Part shown: positions 10,185 to 20,824 of the stretch, piece after piece | Numbering within the stretch: position 1 is the first letter of the stretch | Layout of the letters: each line of letters opens with the position of its first letter | Assembly: GCA_027923505.1 (NCBI GenBank) | Contig: BROI01000003.1 | Coordinates: 372,001 to 436,000, forward strand | DNA length: 64,000 nt | Direction: 5' to 3' | DNA from: Mayamaea pseudoterrestris | Lineage: Eukaryota; Bacillariophyta; Bacillariophyceae; Sellaphorales; Sellaphoraceae | Program-made: the position numbers and the translations under genes | Notes under the pieces: model-generated | The model's database searches: none | The model's input: the letters and a program-made list of their open reading frames with translations, nothing else | Told to the model about the DNA's origin: nothing

Positions 10185-12949
10185 ATGCGCAGAAGGGAGA
10201 CAAATCATTTGTCCTTATCGACGCCAAAAAGAAGCTCGCGTATATTCGTCACATTCGTCGTTTTGTTCAAGTCGGCAGACGGCCTGCTTCAACCAGAGAC
10301 GCCCAGGCTTAGCAAGCGCCATGGACGTCAATTGTCTCTGCCACCTCTTTTCACCTCTAGCGACTTGAATCCTGCATCACGTACTTGGAGTCAAAAGCGT
10401 CCGTCGTTACAAACTACGGAGCTCATTCAGAGGACGACGCCTTCCATACCTCATGGAACGACTCTACCAGCAAGAGACAATTACCTAGGCCAACGAACGA
10501 TCAGCAATCCAATTATCAACGACAGCAGCTCAAAAGCAAAACCAGAGCGACGAAAACTAAAGACCAAAGCCATGCCGGTGACTGGGTACGATCCGCAAAC
10601 ACTCGAAAATCACTACGACCGACAACCATTCAAGGTCGGCTGGCGACTCAACTCGATTGGCTTTCCACTACTAGCATGGTACCTAGGCTTGATTACGGAT
10701 AAAGCACTTGGCATTGGAGAACGTGAAGACGTGCAACGCAAGCGCGGAGCGGAGCTTCGAAACCACTTGGTGCGGTCCAAAAGTGTTGCACTGATAAAGT
10801 CGGGGCAAGCATTGAGCCTTCGACCGGACCTTATTCGCAACAAGATTTGGGCGGAGGAACTTGGTAAACTAGTGGATGCCGTTGGATCATTCTCGGATGT
10901 CGAAGCTATGAGAATTATTCGAAAGGAACTTGTTGACGTTGCTGGTCGATTGGACGTGACGAAATCGAGTTGGAAGCCAAAGTCGAATCCAATTCTACCC
11001 AAGAGAGCAAGTCGACTGGAAAAAATAGTGGCGTATGATAATGTCTTGAGCTTGTTTGAGTTTTACAACAATGCGCAAGCCGTCGCATCTGCTTCCATTG
11101 GGCAGGTATACAAGGCCAGGATAAAACGAGGTCCACAGCTGGAGGCAGCCATTGGCAAGGATGCTGCCAACATTTGGGGCGGGAAGATGGTAGCAATCAA
11201 AGTCCAACGTCCAGACGTCGAAGAGTCGGCCGCACTAGACATGTATCTTCTTAGGAGAACGGCCTTGTGGTTGTCAAAAGTGAGAGGAGGCGATTTGACG
11301 CAGGTTGCGGATGCCTTTGGTATGCAATTGTTTGGCGAGCTTGACTACGTTCGCGAAGCCGACAATTGCGAGAGGTTTAGAGCGTTATACGACGACTGGA
11401 ACGACATCAAAGTGCCGTCGGCCTGCATTCCATTGACGAGAAGGCGAGTGCTTGTCATGGAGTGGATTGACGGCGAGAAGGGCCCATGGCCCGGGCAATC
11501 TGGCATTCAAATTGTCCGCACTGGTCTAAGGTGCTGCGTCGACCAGCTAATGACGACGGGACTCTTTCATGCCGATCCGCATAGGTGAGACATAGTATGG
11601 TTGATTAATTACGAGTGTGAAAGCTACTGCTTCTGTTGTCGTGCCACTAACGACTATTGGTACACAGGGGCAATCTCCTCAAGACACCAGACAACAAACT
11701 GGCTTTTATAGACTTCGGCATGATGGCCGATATTGACGAGGAAGAACGCTACGGACTCTTCGGGCTTGTGATCGGTCTTCAAAACAAGGATTTGCCCTTG
11801 GTCACGGAGAATTTACTAAAGGTAAGTAAATCGTGTTGATAGCCAAGCACGTTTTAACTTTTGCGCTAAACTAATACTCGCTGGCTTAATTCACAGCTTG
11901 GTTTTCTGAAAGACACGACGCAACTCGATCAGCTCATTCCCCGGCTACGACGGGCACTGATTGCGTCGACTGGCGGTACCGGCAGGGCGTCGGACGTTAA
12001 CTTTGCAACACTCCAGGCAGAACTCGACAGCATTACTCGCGAAAACATTCTCCAATTTTCAACTCCAGCATTCTTTACAATCATCATTCGCAGTTTGACT
12101 ATCTTGGAAGGTGTCGCCTTGAGCGTCGACAAGAACTTCAAGCTCGTTCGGGGAGCCTACCCGTACGTGCTGAGTCAATTGCTAAATCCTCAGGGAAGCG
12201 GCCGCACACCCGAAGCCCTTCGCAGGCTATTGATTCGACTACTCACTGTAAATGGCGACGAAAAGGAGATCGAGTGGGAGCGACTGCGTGACTTTTTGCT
12301 GTTGGCTCAAAAGGCGAGCAAAAGGTACGACCCATCGGCCATCGAGTCGGAAGCAAAGGGCGCACTTTCGCGCAAGTCAATTGAACTCTTGGGTCAATTC
12401 TTCATGTCCCGAACTGGACTATTTTTGAAAAAGCCGCTTGTGCACGAACTGGCCGAGTCGATTGATGGTCTGGCGAGCATTGGTGAGGCAAACTTGATGC
12501 GCCGGGGATTGCTCCCTGCCCTGCCTGGTATGAATGGACCAGTCAATGGGAAGCGCTTGGATGAGATTCGAGTCGTCTTAAATACCTTTCAGGAAGCGCT
12601 GCTAGTCGATTCAAGTGGTTCGTCTTCGGGCAAGGGCAAAGTTGATTCTGCGCCACGCATGGAAGCAATCATGGAACTTTTTCGAGAAGCGTCTTCCTTC
12701 CTCGCTGATCCAAAGTTTCGCGAAAACTCTGGCCCATTGTTGGAGGAGCTGCAGGTACATATTTTTTGGTGATATTATTTGATGACGGTGATGCCAATTC
12801 TTATGAGCTAGCTGACTAACTCACTGTAATTTCTCCCAAAGTCTGTCGCACAGAGTGTGGCCGTGGAAGTGTTGGAGATTCGCGGGTCACGAGCTGTACG
12901 CTCGATTTTGCGCGTCCCTCGAACTCTCAATGACGTGACGACAATTTAA
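10185..12949 (+). CDS. ABC1/UbiB (ADCK) atypical kinase, four exons
   Basis: Exons 10185-11584, 11668-11821, 11897-12754 and 12842-12949 join in frame to 839 aa; the three introns are 83, 75 and 87 bp with GT-AG ends. UbiB/ABC1 signatures are clear: KxGQ as LIKSGQALSLRPD (K205), the Ala/Ser-rich nucleotide loop ASASIGQVYKA, VAIKVQRP (K339), GELDYVREADN, the catalytic FHADPHRGNLL interrupted by intron 1 inside the Arg codon, and IDFGMM. The family supports prenylquinone metabolism in mitochondria and plastids. Residues ~20-35 are hydrophobic (IFVTFVVLF) and could be a signal peptide, so plastid import is possible but lacks a clear Phe motif. The C-terminal ~300 residues match the ABC1K helical tail seen in plant plastid members. 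Confidence 0.9.
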
Positions 12950-13044
12950 ATGAAAAAATGAACAAGCAAACTTTTCACGCGACCAAAAACAAACTGATAC
13001 GTACAATCTCCGCTATAAAAAAGAGACTATAAAGTAAATTCACA

Positions 13045-13461
13045 CTACACAAATTTTGCGCTCGTCTTTTTCAATAGCTTGGCAATATCCTTAAGATTCT
13101 TCTTCTTTTGTTCCTTGGCATGCTTGCGCTTCGTTGACGTCGGAGCATGGATTGTGTTGGCTTGCGATGCCGACGTTCTTCCAAAGCTTGCTGGTAAATT
13201 GCTAATTTTTTGCCGCTTTGTAAACGTTTCTCGATTTGTTGAAGCAATTGTTCGATCCAGTGACAGTTTCGCAGATTGATTGCGCGCAGTGAGCTTGCGA
13301 TCCAATGTAAGGATTGACCGCACGTGTGCCTTGAAGATTGTTTCGTCGCTGCATGGCTTTTCGGGCTTTTGCTTTCGTTTCTTTAAAGATATTAGCTTTA
13401 TAGGTTCATCTGCTTGTGGTTCTGATGACTCCAAGAGTCGCTTGACAACGTCGGATGGCAT
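13045..13461 (-). CDS. Small Lys-rich hypothetical protein
   Basis: 138 aa from ATG 13461. The protein is highly basic: KKRKQKPEK near residue 28 and KRKHAKEQKKKNLKDIAKLL close to the C-terminus, both typical of nucleolar or nuclear localisation. The middle reads ETIFKAHVRSILTLDRKLTARN. No catalytic or fold signature was recognised. It converges on the ABC1 kinase gene (about 95 bp between stops). A role in ribosome biogenesis would fit the composition but is only a guess. Confidence 0.6.
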   Translation of the reverse strand: MPSDVVKRLLESSEPQADEPIKLISLKKRKQKPEKPCSDETIFKAHVRSILTLDRKLTARNQSAKLSLDRTIASTNRETFTKRQKISNLPASFGRTSASQANTIHAPTSTKRKHAKEQKKKNLKDIAKLLKKTSAKFV

Positions 13462-13873
13462 ATTTGGTTAGGAAATTGATGTTTGCATCGAGGAAGTGTG
13501 TTCGAGATGGAAGAAAAAGTGACGAACGGATGGTTGTGATGGTCATCGCAGCGGTACTCTGAATGTGTCACTCATGCGTTCGCTACAGCAGAAGTAGGTC
13601 GTTTGTCGCTAGCGATCTTGCGATATAAAACGCCAAGGAGTTGAAGTCGTCGCTGCCGACGATGGAGATGCCATGGCAAACATGCGTCCTCCTTAAAAGA
13701 ACGAGAGCGGATCAGTTGTTCATCAAAACATCTCAAAGCTGATAGATATTCGACGTTATCTAATAGTGCGATTTGTCCTTGAGTATATATCTCCTTGCTG
13801 CACTTCATTGGAAACAAGGGACAGGGACTACCAGCACTTGCGCACCCATACTGCTAGCTAGCTATTTTTCGTC
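13462..13873. promoter_or_regulatory. Divergent intergenic region upstream of the SET-RRM gene
   Basis: About 410 bp between two divergent start codons. A TATATAT run at about 13784-13790, some 84 bp before the ATG at 13874, is a possible TATA-like element. No gene recognised; short minus-strand frames lack support. Confidence 0.35.
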
Positions 13874-16800
13874 ATGGCGTCCAATGGTCAGAGCGAGTCT
13901 GCTGCTACGAAGACGACCTATGAATCCATCATGGGTCTGTCGTCTTGTGACGGAAATAGTAATAATCAGCAATCTGCAGTTGCAGCCCTTTCGAATCGCC
14001 TGCAAACGTTTCGCAAGTGGCTCGTCAATGATGCCAAGGTGAGCATGAGCTCGGCCGTGTGCATTGTCAATGGCGAAGCCACGGATGGAACCAAAAATGC
14101 ACCAATGCTAGTGATTGATCGGCAAGCTACTGATATGCCCAATAATAATATCAAGAGTAGCAGCAGCAACAACAATTCGGAGCGCCGCATTGGAGTCATT
14201 GACTCCAATGGCGATCAAACCTTGTATGATCGCACCATGGGTTGCCAGGTACGAGTCGTGCGGGCCGTGGAAAAGGATGAAACGCTCATGAGCATGCCGA
14301 GAGGTGCTTTCGTGACACCCGACTTGGTGGCTTCCAGTGACGCTGGACGAGTTATTTTGGCGTGCAGTAAGCGAGCTGCGAGCACCATTGACAGTGACGA
14401 TGACAACAATAGTAACCATCAATCCGATGGATTCTGGGATGTCTTTGAAAATACGACAATTTGCGAGCAAAAGTACATGTCCAAAATTGTGAGAAACACT
14501 GGTCCGCAGCTGCTGGTCAAGATTCTGCAGGAGCGAAAAAAGGTGGAAATGCTTGCGACCAAGAGAGCGCAGGATCGCGCCTCTACACGGCTACATGGTG
14601 AGACGAACCAGCATAGTTATACGCTAGCTGAACCTGGAACAGTCTCGACGCGAGCTCCGCTGTTGGCCTTTATCATTCATCAGCGATTTGCCGACGAGGT
14701 GATACCGCCGGTGCAGTCGCCAGCGGACATTGTTGCAAAGCAGTTTGAGACTATCATGGATGCAGACGACGATAATGCTTTCAAAGCAGCGGAACAAATA
14801 CAAAAACCTCCAGAATCGCCTGATACATTTGCTCCATATGCACGTACACTTCCTTCCTCCGTCGGTGTCCCGCTGTGCTGGAAACGCAGCGAACTTGCCC
14901 TCCTTGCATCCAGCTTGCCTGGGCTGACCATGCTGCAGGAGGTTGCCGCGAGAACCATGCAGCTTGCCTCCGAGTACATGGCTCTCATGGAGGCTGGTGT
15001 ACTGGAGCGCTTTCCGGAAACCTTTCCGGAAGGACTGATTACATGGGATCGGTGGGTGTGGGCGGCGGCCACAGTGTCGGCAAGGTTTCTACCAGCTGCC
15101 ACGTACATTGATAGAAACGTTGATTGCTGCGCGTTTCGACCAGGGAATAAGCTGGAGTTTCAATCGCCGCCAGAGATTTGGAGCGAGCTTGGTGTTTTGA
15201 TTCCTCTTATGGACATGTTTAATCATGAAATTGAGGAGAATCAGGTGACTTGGCTGCCTCCTTCGGGAAGGGTCGATGACGATGAAGAAGATGGCGTTGT
15301 CGACACAGATGCCGAAACTGATACTGAAACATCTCACCTTGTGACTCACAAGCGGATCAAGAAAGGCAATGAATTATTTACATGCTACGGTTTGAATACG
15401 AATCATGACTTGATTATGCAGTATGGATTCGCTCAGCTGAGCAATCGTTCGGATCAAGTCAAGCTAGGCTGGGGTCTAGCCGACTCGGTCGGGTGCATTG
15501 ACGCCCCGTGCGACTATAAATTGCCCATTGATGACGAAAAACTGCTAACTTTCTGTGTCTTTGAAACCGCTAACGAGGAAGCTTGTCAGACATGGTGGTC
15601 AGATGATCGCATCGCATTGCTGGAGAAGGAAGCTTTCGCCGCTAGTGAGGACGGGTTCATGGAAAGCTTGAAAGGAGGAAAGAAGATGACTGCAATTGCC
15701 TATAGCGACGGGAGCTATCATCCCATCTTACTTTCTGCCCTAGTCGTGGCAACCATGCCAAAAGTGGATCTGCATCGACACGTGACGAATCAATGCGAAA
15801 AGCTAATCATGACAAAGCGCCATCAGGTGGTACTGCAGTGCTATCTGGTGCACCTGTTTTCTAAGAAATTGGAGAAATTGCTGCAGAACGTGAGCGCTGG
15901 ATTGAAGGACCATTTTGAAACCGGTAAGCTTTGGACGGGCGCTTCATGTGGTGGAATACGGTTTAAGGCAACGGAAGATGAAGACAGTCACATCGGATGG
16001 CAATCGTTTTTAGATTGCAATGCTTACACATCAACAATTGAAGTTGAAAACCATTACTACGCCATGGGCGTCGATAGTTGCGTACTGGCGTTACTCGATG
16101 GGCAGTTGCGCGCACTACAGATTTCTTTGGATGGAGTCAAGGACCAGGAAAAGTTTCAAAACAGTGTACTTGCCCAGCTTCTGGACCTCGGTTTCGAGCT
16201 GCAATCAGAAGTTCATGCGGTTAGCAGTAGCGAGAAGAAATCATCGCCGAAAAATCGAAAACGCAATCGTCAGAACAGAACACCAAACGGAATGTCTAAT
16301 AAGCTTAATTTCCCATCCTTGAAGCTTCATATCGGTAATTTGGCATTCTCCACCACTGTACCAGAACTGGCCGACTACTTTTCCCGGATATACGGCAGGG
16401 ATAATATCTTGGACGTCCACATTCCACTGGAGAAAGATACTAACCGATCGCGCGGTTTCGGATTTGTAACGCTTCCAGAGCCGCTTGCAAGCAAGATAGT
16501 TGACACGGAAGCGAAGCATGACCTGAATGGCCGCCTTTTGAAGCTCGCCAGAAGCAGCTCTGCCAGCGCCCCGGAATTGAATCGAGCAGGAAGGATTACG
16601 ACTCCCAACACTTCCAGCGACCGATGTACTGCGTGCGGGTACAGGCCCAAGTACTGCACTTGCAGACCCCCGTCTGCGATGGGGCCGCTAAACCCATACC
16701 CGAACCGTGGACCAGATCCATCTAGTCTTCCTCCGGAGAGCTACTATCGAGGCGAATTTGGATACCGGGACGCGCCGACATTGACCGGAGTGCCACGCAA

Positions 16801-17071
16801 TGATTTATACCATGACCAGGACCGATACGGCTCTGCCTATGATAGGCATGGCGGTGGCGGTCGATATGATGAATCGCTAGGGAGGCGAAGCAGAGACCGC
16901 GAGGTAGATGGCCGTCATGGCGGGCGTGTGAGATCGCGTTCGCCAAGAGACTGGTCCGATGGTTCCGCTAGACGAGGGGAGCATGATGCTGTTCGCGGCT
17001 TTCGAAATGGCGAACATGAAAGGCATGTCATTCGGAGCGATGATCGAGATCGAAAGAGGGGAAAGTACTAA
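13874..17071 (+). CDS. SET-domain (SETD3/LSMT-like) protein fused to an RRM and an RD/RS tail
   Basis: 1065 aa, single exon. The N-terminal ~650 residues form a split SET domain with LSMT substrate-binding-like helices: VGVPLCWKRSELALL, RWVWAAATVSARF, LIPLMDMFNHEIEE (the NH of the SET active site near residue 450) and ELFTCYGLNTNHDLIMQYGF. These are hallmarks of the SETD3/Rubisco LSMT class of protein-lysine or -histidine methyltransferases. At ~815-892 there is an RRM: LHIGNLAFSTTV (RNP2) and RGFGFVTL (RNP1, ~860). Then CTACGYRPKYCTC (~918), a small Cys cluster, and an Arg/Asp/Ser-rich tail as in splicing regulators. The same frame runs through all parts without a stop, so the fusion is real in this sequence. 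Substrate unknown; an RNA-bound methyltransferase is inferred. Confidence 0.85.
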   Translation: MASNGQSESAATKTTYESIMGLSSCDGNSNNQQSAVAALSNRLQTFRKWLVNDAKVSMSSAVCIVNGEATDGTKNAPMLVIDRQATDMPNNNIKSSSSNNNSERRIGVIDSNGDQTLYDRTMGCQVRVVRAVEKDETLMSMPRGAFVTPDLVASSDAGRVILACSKRAASTIDSDDDNNSNHQSDGFWDVFENTTICEQKYMSKIVRNTGPQLLVKILQERKKVEMLATKRAQDRASTRLHGETNQHSYTLAEPGTVSTRAPLLAFIIHQRFADEVIPPVQSPADIVAKQFETIMDADDDNAFKAAEQIQKPPESPDTFAPYARTLPSSVGVPLCWKRSELALLASSLPGLTMLQEVAARTMQLASEYMALMEAGVLERFPETFPEGLITWDRWVWAAATVSARFLPAATYIDRNVDCCAFRPGNKLEFQSPPEIWSELGVLIPLMDMFNHEIEENQVTWLPPSGRVDDDEEDGVVDTDAETDTETSHLVTHKRIKKGNELFTCYGLNTNHDLIMQYGFAQLSNRSDQVKLGWGLADSVGCIDAPCDYKLPIDDEKLLTFCVFETANEEACQTWWSDDRIALLEKEAFAASEDGFMESLKGGKKMTAIAYSDGSYHPILLSALVVATMPKVDLHRHVTNQCEKLIMTKRHQVVLQCYLVHLFSKKLEKLLQNVSAGLKDHFETGKLWTGASCGGIRFKATEDEDSHIGWQSFLDCNAYTSTIEVENHYYAMGVDSCVLALLDGQLRALQISLDGVKDQEKFQNSVLAQLLDLGFELQSEVHAVSSSEKKSSPKNRKRNRQNRTPNGMSNKLNFPSLKLHIGNLAFSTTVPELADYFSRIYGRDNILDVHIPLEKDTNRSRGFGFVTLPEPLASKIVDTEAKHDLNGRLLKLARSSSASAPELNRAGRITTPNTSSDRCTACGYRPKYCTCRPPSAMGPLNPYPNRGPDPSSLPPESYYRGEFGYRDAPTLTGVPRNDLYHDQDRYGSAYDRHGGGGRYDESLGRRSRDREVDGRHGGRVRSRSPRDWSDGSARRGEHDAVRGFRNGEHERHVIRSDDRDRKRGKY

Positions 17072-17315
17072 AACATGTCGCTGTTTATCGGATGGAGCTG
17101 CTGTGCAGGCAAAAATTGACAATCATATATCAAATAAAGTCACCACGACATTTTTGCATATATAGTGTACACTGGCGGTTGGCATTCTATATTTACAGTA
17201 TTAGTCAATAGACTTTTGTCGTCATCCTGTCGAAGCTATAGATACTATGCTCGAGAATTGTCGTAACGGTATTGATCGTTCACCACCCTGACCGCATAAT
17301 TTGTATCTCGACACC

Positions 17316-18848
17316 ATGGGATTATCTACAGCAGAGCGCAATCGACGCAAGCGGGAAAAGAAGAAGGAGCATCGAAAGGAAAGGCAACAGGAGGAAGAAC
17401 AAGAGAAATCATTGAAGGAAAAGGATATTCAAGATCAAAACGGCGACGATGACGATGTTGAAATTATTTACGTACCCGAGGACGTTCAAGTCCCTGAGGA
17501 ATTCGATGGAGTAAGACGTTTGCAGGAGCGCGCTGCCGCAGTGATAACCGACGATGAGCGGAACCCTCATGGTTCTGGAGATGTAGCTGCTAATGACAGC
17601 CATAGTGATGATGACGACGAGGAACACACAAGTTTAAGCAAACGCAAGCAGCGCGACTTACTTCGTCCGTCAGTGGCAGAACTTAAGCGACGTGTCAAGC
17701 GCCCTGACCTTGTGGAAGCGCATGATATTACCGCAGCCGATCCTGACTTTCTACTCGAGCTAAAATCTATTCCAGGAACGGTTCCAGTGCCTCGTCACTG
17801 GGGTAGAAAGCGCAAATACCTGCAGGGAAAGCGTGGCTACGAGAAGAAACCTTTTCAGCTACCAGACTTTATCGTCAAGACTGGCATTACGGAAGTCCGA
17901 GATGGTATTTTGCAGGAGGAAGCGAATAAGTCGATTAAGCAGAAGAACCGAGCGCGAGTGGCGCCCAAGCTCGGAGCTATCGATGTGGATTACAACTCGA
18001 TGCATGCCGCCTTTTTCAAGGAGCAAACTAAGCCAAAGAATTTGACAAAATTTGGAGATCTTTACTATGAGGGAAAGGAAATGGAAGTAGCGGTCAAGGG
18101 ATGCGCAGGTGGGCCGCTCAGCGAGAAGCTGAGGGAAGCGTTGGGCATGACTTCGGAAACGGATCCGCCTCCATGGCTACTCAACATGCAGCGTTATGGC
18201 CCACCGCCTAGCTATCCTGGACTCAAAATTCCCGGCTTGAATGCTCCTTTGCCGAATGCGCAGTGCCAGTATGGGTTTCATCCTGGTGGTTGGGGAAAGC
18301 CTCCTGTCGATGCTTATGGACGACCGCTTTACGGCGGCAATCCTTTTGATCCGCCTGGAAGTTCCACGCGCGATGACGGCTCAAATGGAAATTTGGTTAC
18401 AAGTGATGGCAAGACGATCAACAAAGTTGACTGGGGTGCTTTGCCAATGGGAGTCATGGAAGAGGAAGAGTCGGAAGAGGAAGACGAATCCAGCGGCGAA
18501 GAAATGGAGGAGTCGGACGAAGAGGAAGAACAAACCACCGATGGAGTTGAATCAGTGCTGCCACCGCCATCAGGTGTTGCTGCTCCTGTTGATCTTCGCA
18601 AGCAAGGTGGCGAAGAAACGCCCATGCTGCAAGGGCCGCCGAAGCAACTCTATCAGGTCATTGACGAAACGAAAGCTACCGGGCAAGCGGGTGCCATTTT
18701 CGCATCAGAAACAACATATGCCATACCTGGGAATGCTCCACCAGAAGGAGCGGAAAGTGTGTTATCGAAAGCAGTGCCCCAAGATAAATCGAAGCGCAAA
18801 AAGAAGACCGACGATGAGGACGAGCTCGGGAAGAATTTTAAATTTTAG
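17316..18848 (+). CDS. SF3B2: Splicing factor 3B subunit 2 (SF3b145/Cus1)
   Basis: 510 aa, single exon; the first ATG in frame is 17316. After a basic/acidic N-terminus comes the DUF382 region (RPDLVEAHDITAADPDFLLELK, then VPVPRHWGRKRKYLQGKRG and PFQLPDFIVKTGI) and the PSP domain (KPGKMSDxLREALGM-like, here GGPLSEKLREALGM; then PPPWLLNMQRYGPPPSYPGL and IPGLNAPLP). These are diagnostic for SF3B2, part of the U2 snRNP SF3b complex that contacts the intron branch region and binds SF3B4. The C-terminus has acidic runs and a KSKRKKK-type basic end. It is shorter than the human protein (which has a long N-terminal SAP region), close to yeast Cus1 in layout. Confidence 0.95.
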   Translation: MGLSTAERNRRKREKKKEHRKERQQEEEQEKSLKEKDIQDQNGDDDDVEIIYVPEDVQVPEEFDGVRRLQERAAAVITDDERNPHGSGDVAANDSHSDDDDEEHTSLSKRKQRDLLRPSVAELKRRVKRPDLVEAHDITAADPDFLLELKSIPGTVPVPRHWGRKRKYLQGKRGYEKKPFQLPDFIVKTGITEVRDGILQEEANKSIKQKNRARVAPKLGAIDVDYNSMHAAFFKEQTKPKNLTKFGDLYYEGKEMEVAVKGCAGGPLSEKLREALGMTSETDPPPWLLNMQRYGPPPSYPGLKIPGLNAPLPNAQCQYGFHPGGWGKPPVDAYGRPLYGGNPFDPPGSSTRDDGSNGNLVTSDGKTINKVDWGALPMGVMEEEESEEEDESSGEEMEESDEEEEQTTDGVESVLPPPSGVAAPVDLRKQGGEETPMLQGPPKQLYQVIDETKATGQAGAIFASETTYAIPGNAPPEGAESVLSKAVPQDKSKRKKKTDDEDELGKNFKF

Positions 18849-18895
18849 GTACAAAAGCAAAGGATACCGCATTATGTTATAGCTTAGTTTGTTAT

Positions 18896-20427
18896 TTACA
18901 TCTTGACTCGCCTCTCTGACTCCTCCATCGATACTCGTTCAGGACCTCCAGCCCGGATTTCATGCTCCAATCGAAGAAAATCGTGGTGCAGAACTGCAGG
19001 CGTGAGACTACATGCCCAACACCACTTCGTCGTCCGGCAAATTGGGCCAGTTTGAGCCGACGATGCCAATAGTCCGCATCGGATACACAATGTCATCTCT
19101 TGGGGATGAATAAATGGACCAAAATCAAAAGAATAATCCTGCTGAGGCAAGGCAACCAAGGATTGTGCGTCCATCATATGTAAAAGAACCTTCGCGAGAG
19201 CCTTTTCCATTTCATCCGAAGCATTGCCCTTGGCACGCACAATAGCCAGTAGCCGTGACTTTATTGGCGAGCTGGGACTACTGCTTACTTCTTTACCAGT
19301 TGGCAAGCTAGAAGCGTACTTTTCCAAATGCCGTCTCAGAAAATGCCATCGATTTTTGCAACTATTGTCGCTGCGTCCCGGAACCAACCTGGATATTTCA
19401 ACCCACTTGGATCCAATCACCTTATACAAGCGACATATCAATGCATCCTCCATGGGCGTCCAATCTGTAACCTTCACCTTGGTATGCAAGTGATTGTAGT
19501 AGCGCTCGCGACATTGCTTTCCACTCCGATTCGGTACCAGGGCCGCCACATGCGCCCAGCGTACCGGCAGGGGCGCCTGAAAGACGGCACGCAGCAAGAG
19601 TTGATCCTCCGCTTCCGTCCAATGACGAGGAGCAGCCTTGTTCTGACTACCATTGGCGCCATGGCTACTATTCTTGAGCGTGGCAGCGATTGGTATGGGA
19701 CTCATGATAGGAAATTGGTGTCTCGTATTGTTCACATCCACGAGGACGGGCGGGTCACAAGGCGGGGAATGCCTTCGGGTGATATCGATCGCGGCAGGCA
19801 CGTACGTGTTGCTGTCCGTTTGCCCATGCCCGTGATGCGTCGAGGCATTGGACTGGTGGTTATTATCCATTGTCCAGGACGCATCATCCGTTGGCCAAAA
19901 TTCGTCAAACGAAATGACATTCTTTTGGGGTGAATCATAGCTTTGCTCACGTATTTGAGGTCGGCAGTGTCGATAATGAGCCGTGTACGCCTCGAATGGG
20001 GCCTTGTCGAGTGTCAACCACTCCTGCACCGTATGTTCAAACAATAGACAAAACTCTTGCGAATCATTGCGATAGGCAACCACCAATCCAAGATTCCATT
20101 TCTTGATCGACAGTCGATAGGCAGGAACAATTTTGCCAAGGATGCAGTTTCTACACAGCAAGGTTGGCCGCAATGAAGTCGCGTTACTACCGAGCCTGTG
20201 TTAGACCATGGAAAAGGACGAGTCAGCGCAAAATGCTCGGTGTAGATGATTGTTGACAAGCCTGCCGAATCATTGGCTACGATCACATACACGTTGTTGC
20301 TCTCGTCAAAGGTTTCAATCAATGGAGGATCTGACTGTGAGCACTTTCCACACTGCATGGTTGGTGCATTATTTTTACGGCTGATCCAAAAAAGCTTGCA
20401 CTTCACAGTCAATGAAGGATCCTCCAC
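18896..20427 (-). CDS. R2R3-MYB protein with zinc-finger and Tudor-like N-terminal part; 5' end unresolved
   Basis: Exon 20195-18896 is preceded by intron 20290-20196 (95 bp, donor GTATGT, CTGAC branch, acceptor CACAG) and exon ~20427-20291. The join is in frame and brings together CGKC and CRNC, a C-x2-C...C-x2-C pair. Next comes WNLGLVVAYRNDSQEFCLLF with HTVQEWLTL, resembling a Tudor/agenet module. Then two MYB repeats: HWTEAEDQLLLRAVF...CRERYYNHL and DWTPMEDALICRLYKVIGSKW...KNRWHFL. The C-terminus has another CxxC pair (CIRCG, CxxxxWCWAC). Likely a nuclear chromatin or transcription factor. No in-frame ATG opens the first exon; AAG at 20431-20429 looks like an acceptor after a CTAAT branch, so a further exon probably lies in 20430-20700 minus strand. 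ATG 20358 is the alternative start. Confidence 0.75.
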
Positions 20428-20430
20428 GCT

Positions 20431-20824
20431 TCTTACTCATTAGAAAATGAGCGTCGGCCAAATGCCGTCTGCTCGCCACCATGCCACTTTGACCGTGGCG
20501 TTTGGCATCACGTTGCGCGTGGCGGGCCTCGATTCGCTTTCAGTAGACACTTCAATAGAGGTGCATTTGGACGGAGGCATGGACGAAACGCCGACGAGAT
20601 TCTTTTGGCGATATGTCGTAGAAGTACCGTTACGACTAATGACCGATCTCGTCGTCGGGCATTGTCCATCACAAAAGCTGGCGACGATGCATTGAGCTTA
20701 CTGTAACAACATCACTTACTCCATATACGAAATTAATCCACCTTGAGCATTCAAAGAATCGCCCTTCTATAATTCCCCTTTAGAGCCCATTGTCGCAGCA
20801 CTCCGTACCTCAAATAAGCCCGTC
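20431..20824. promoter_or_regulatory. Region between MYB-Tudor gene and glycosyltransferase; may hold a first MYB exon
   Basis: The minus strand has an open frame (start about 20582, MPPSKCTSIEV) whose splice from a GTGGCG donor to the acceptor at 20430 would join in frame to the MYB gene; this is tentative. The plus strand has an 82-codon frame at 20447-20695 over the same DNA with no recognised family. The rest is divergent promoter. Confidence 0.3.
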
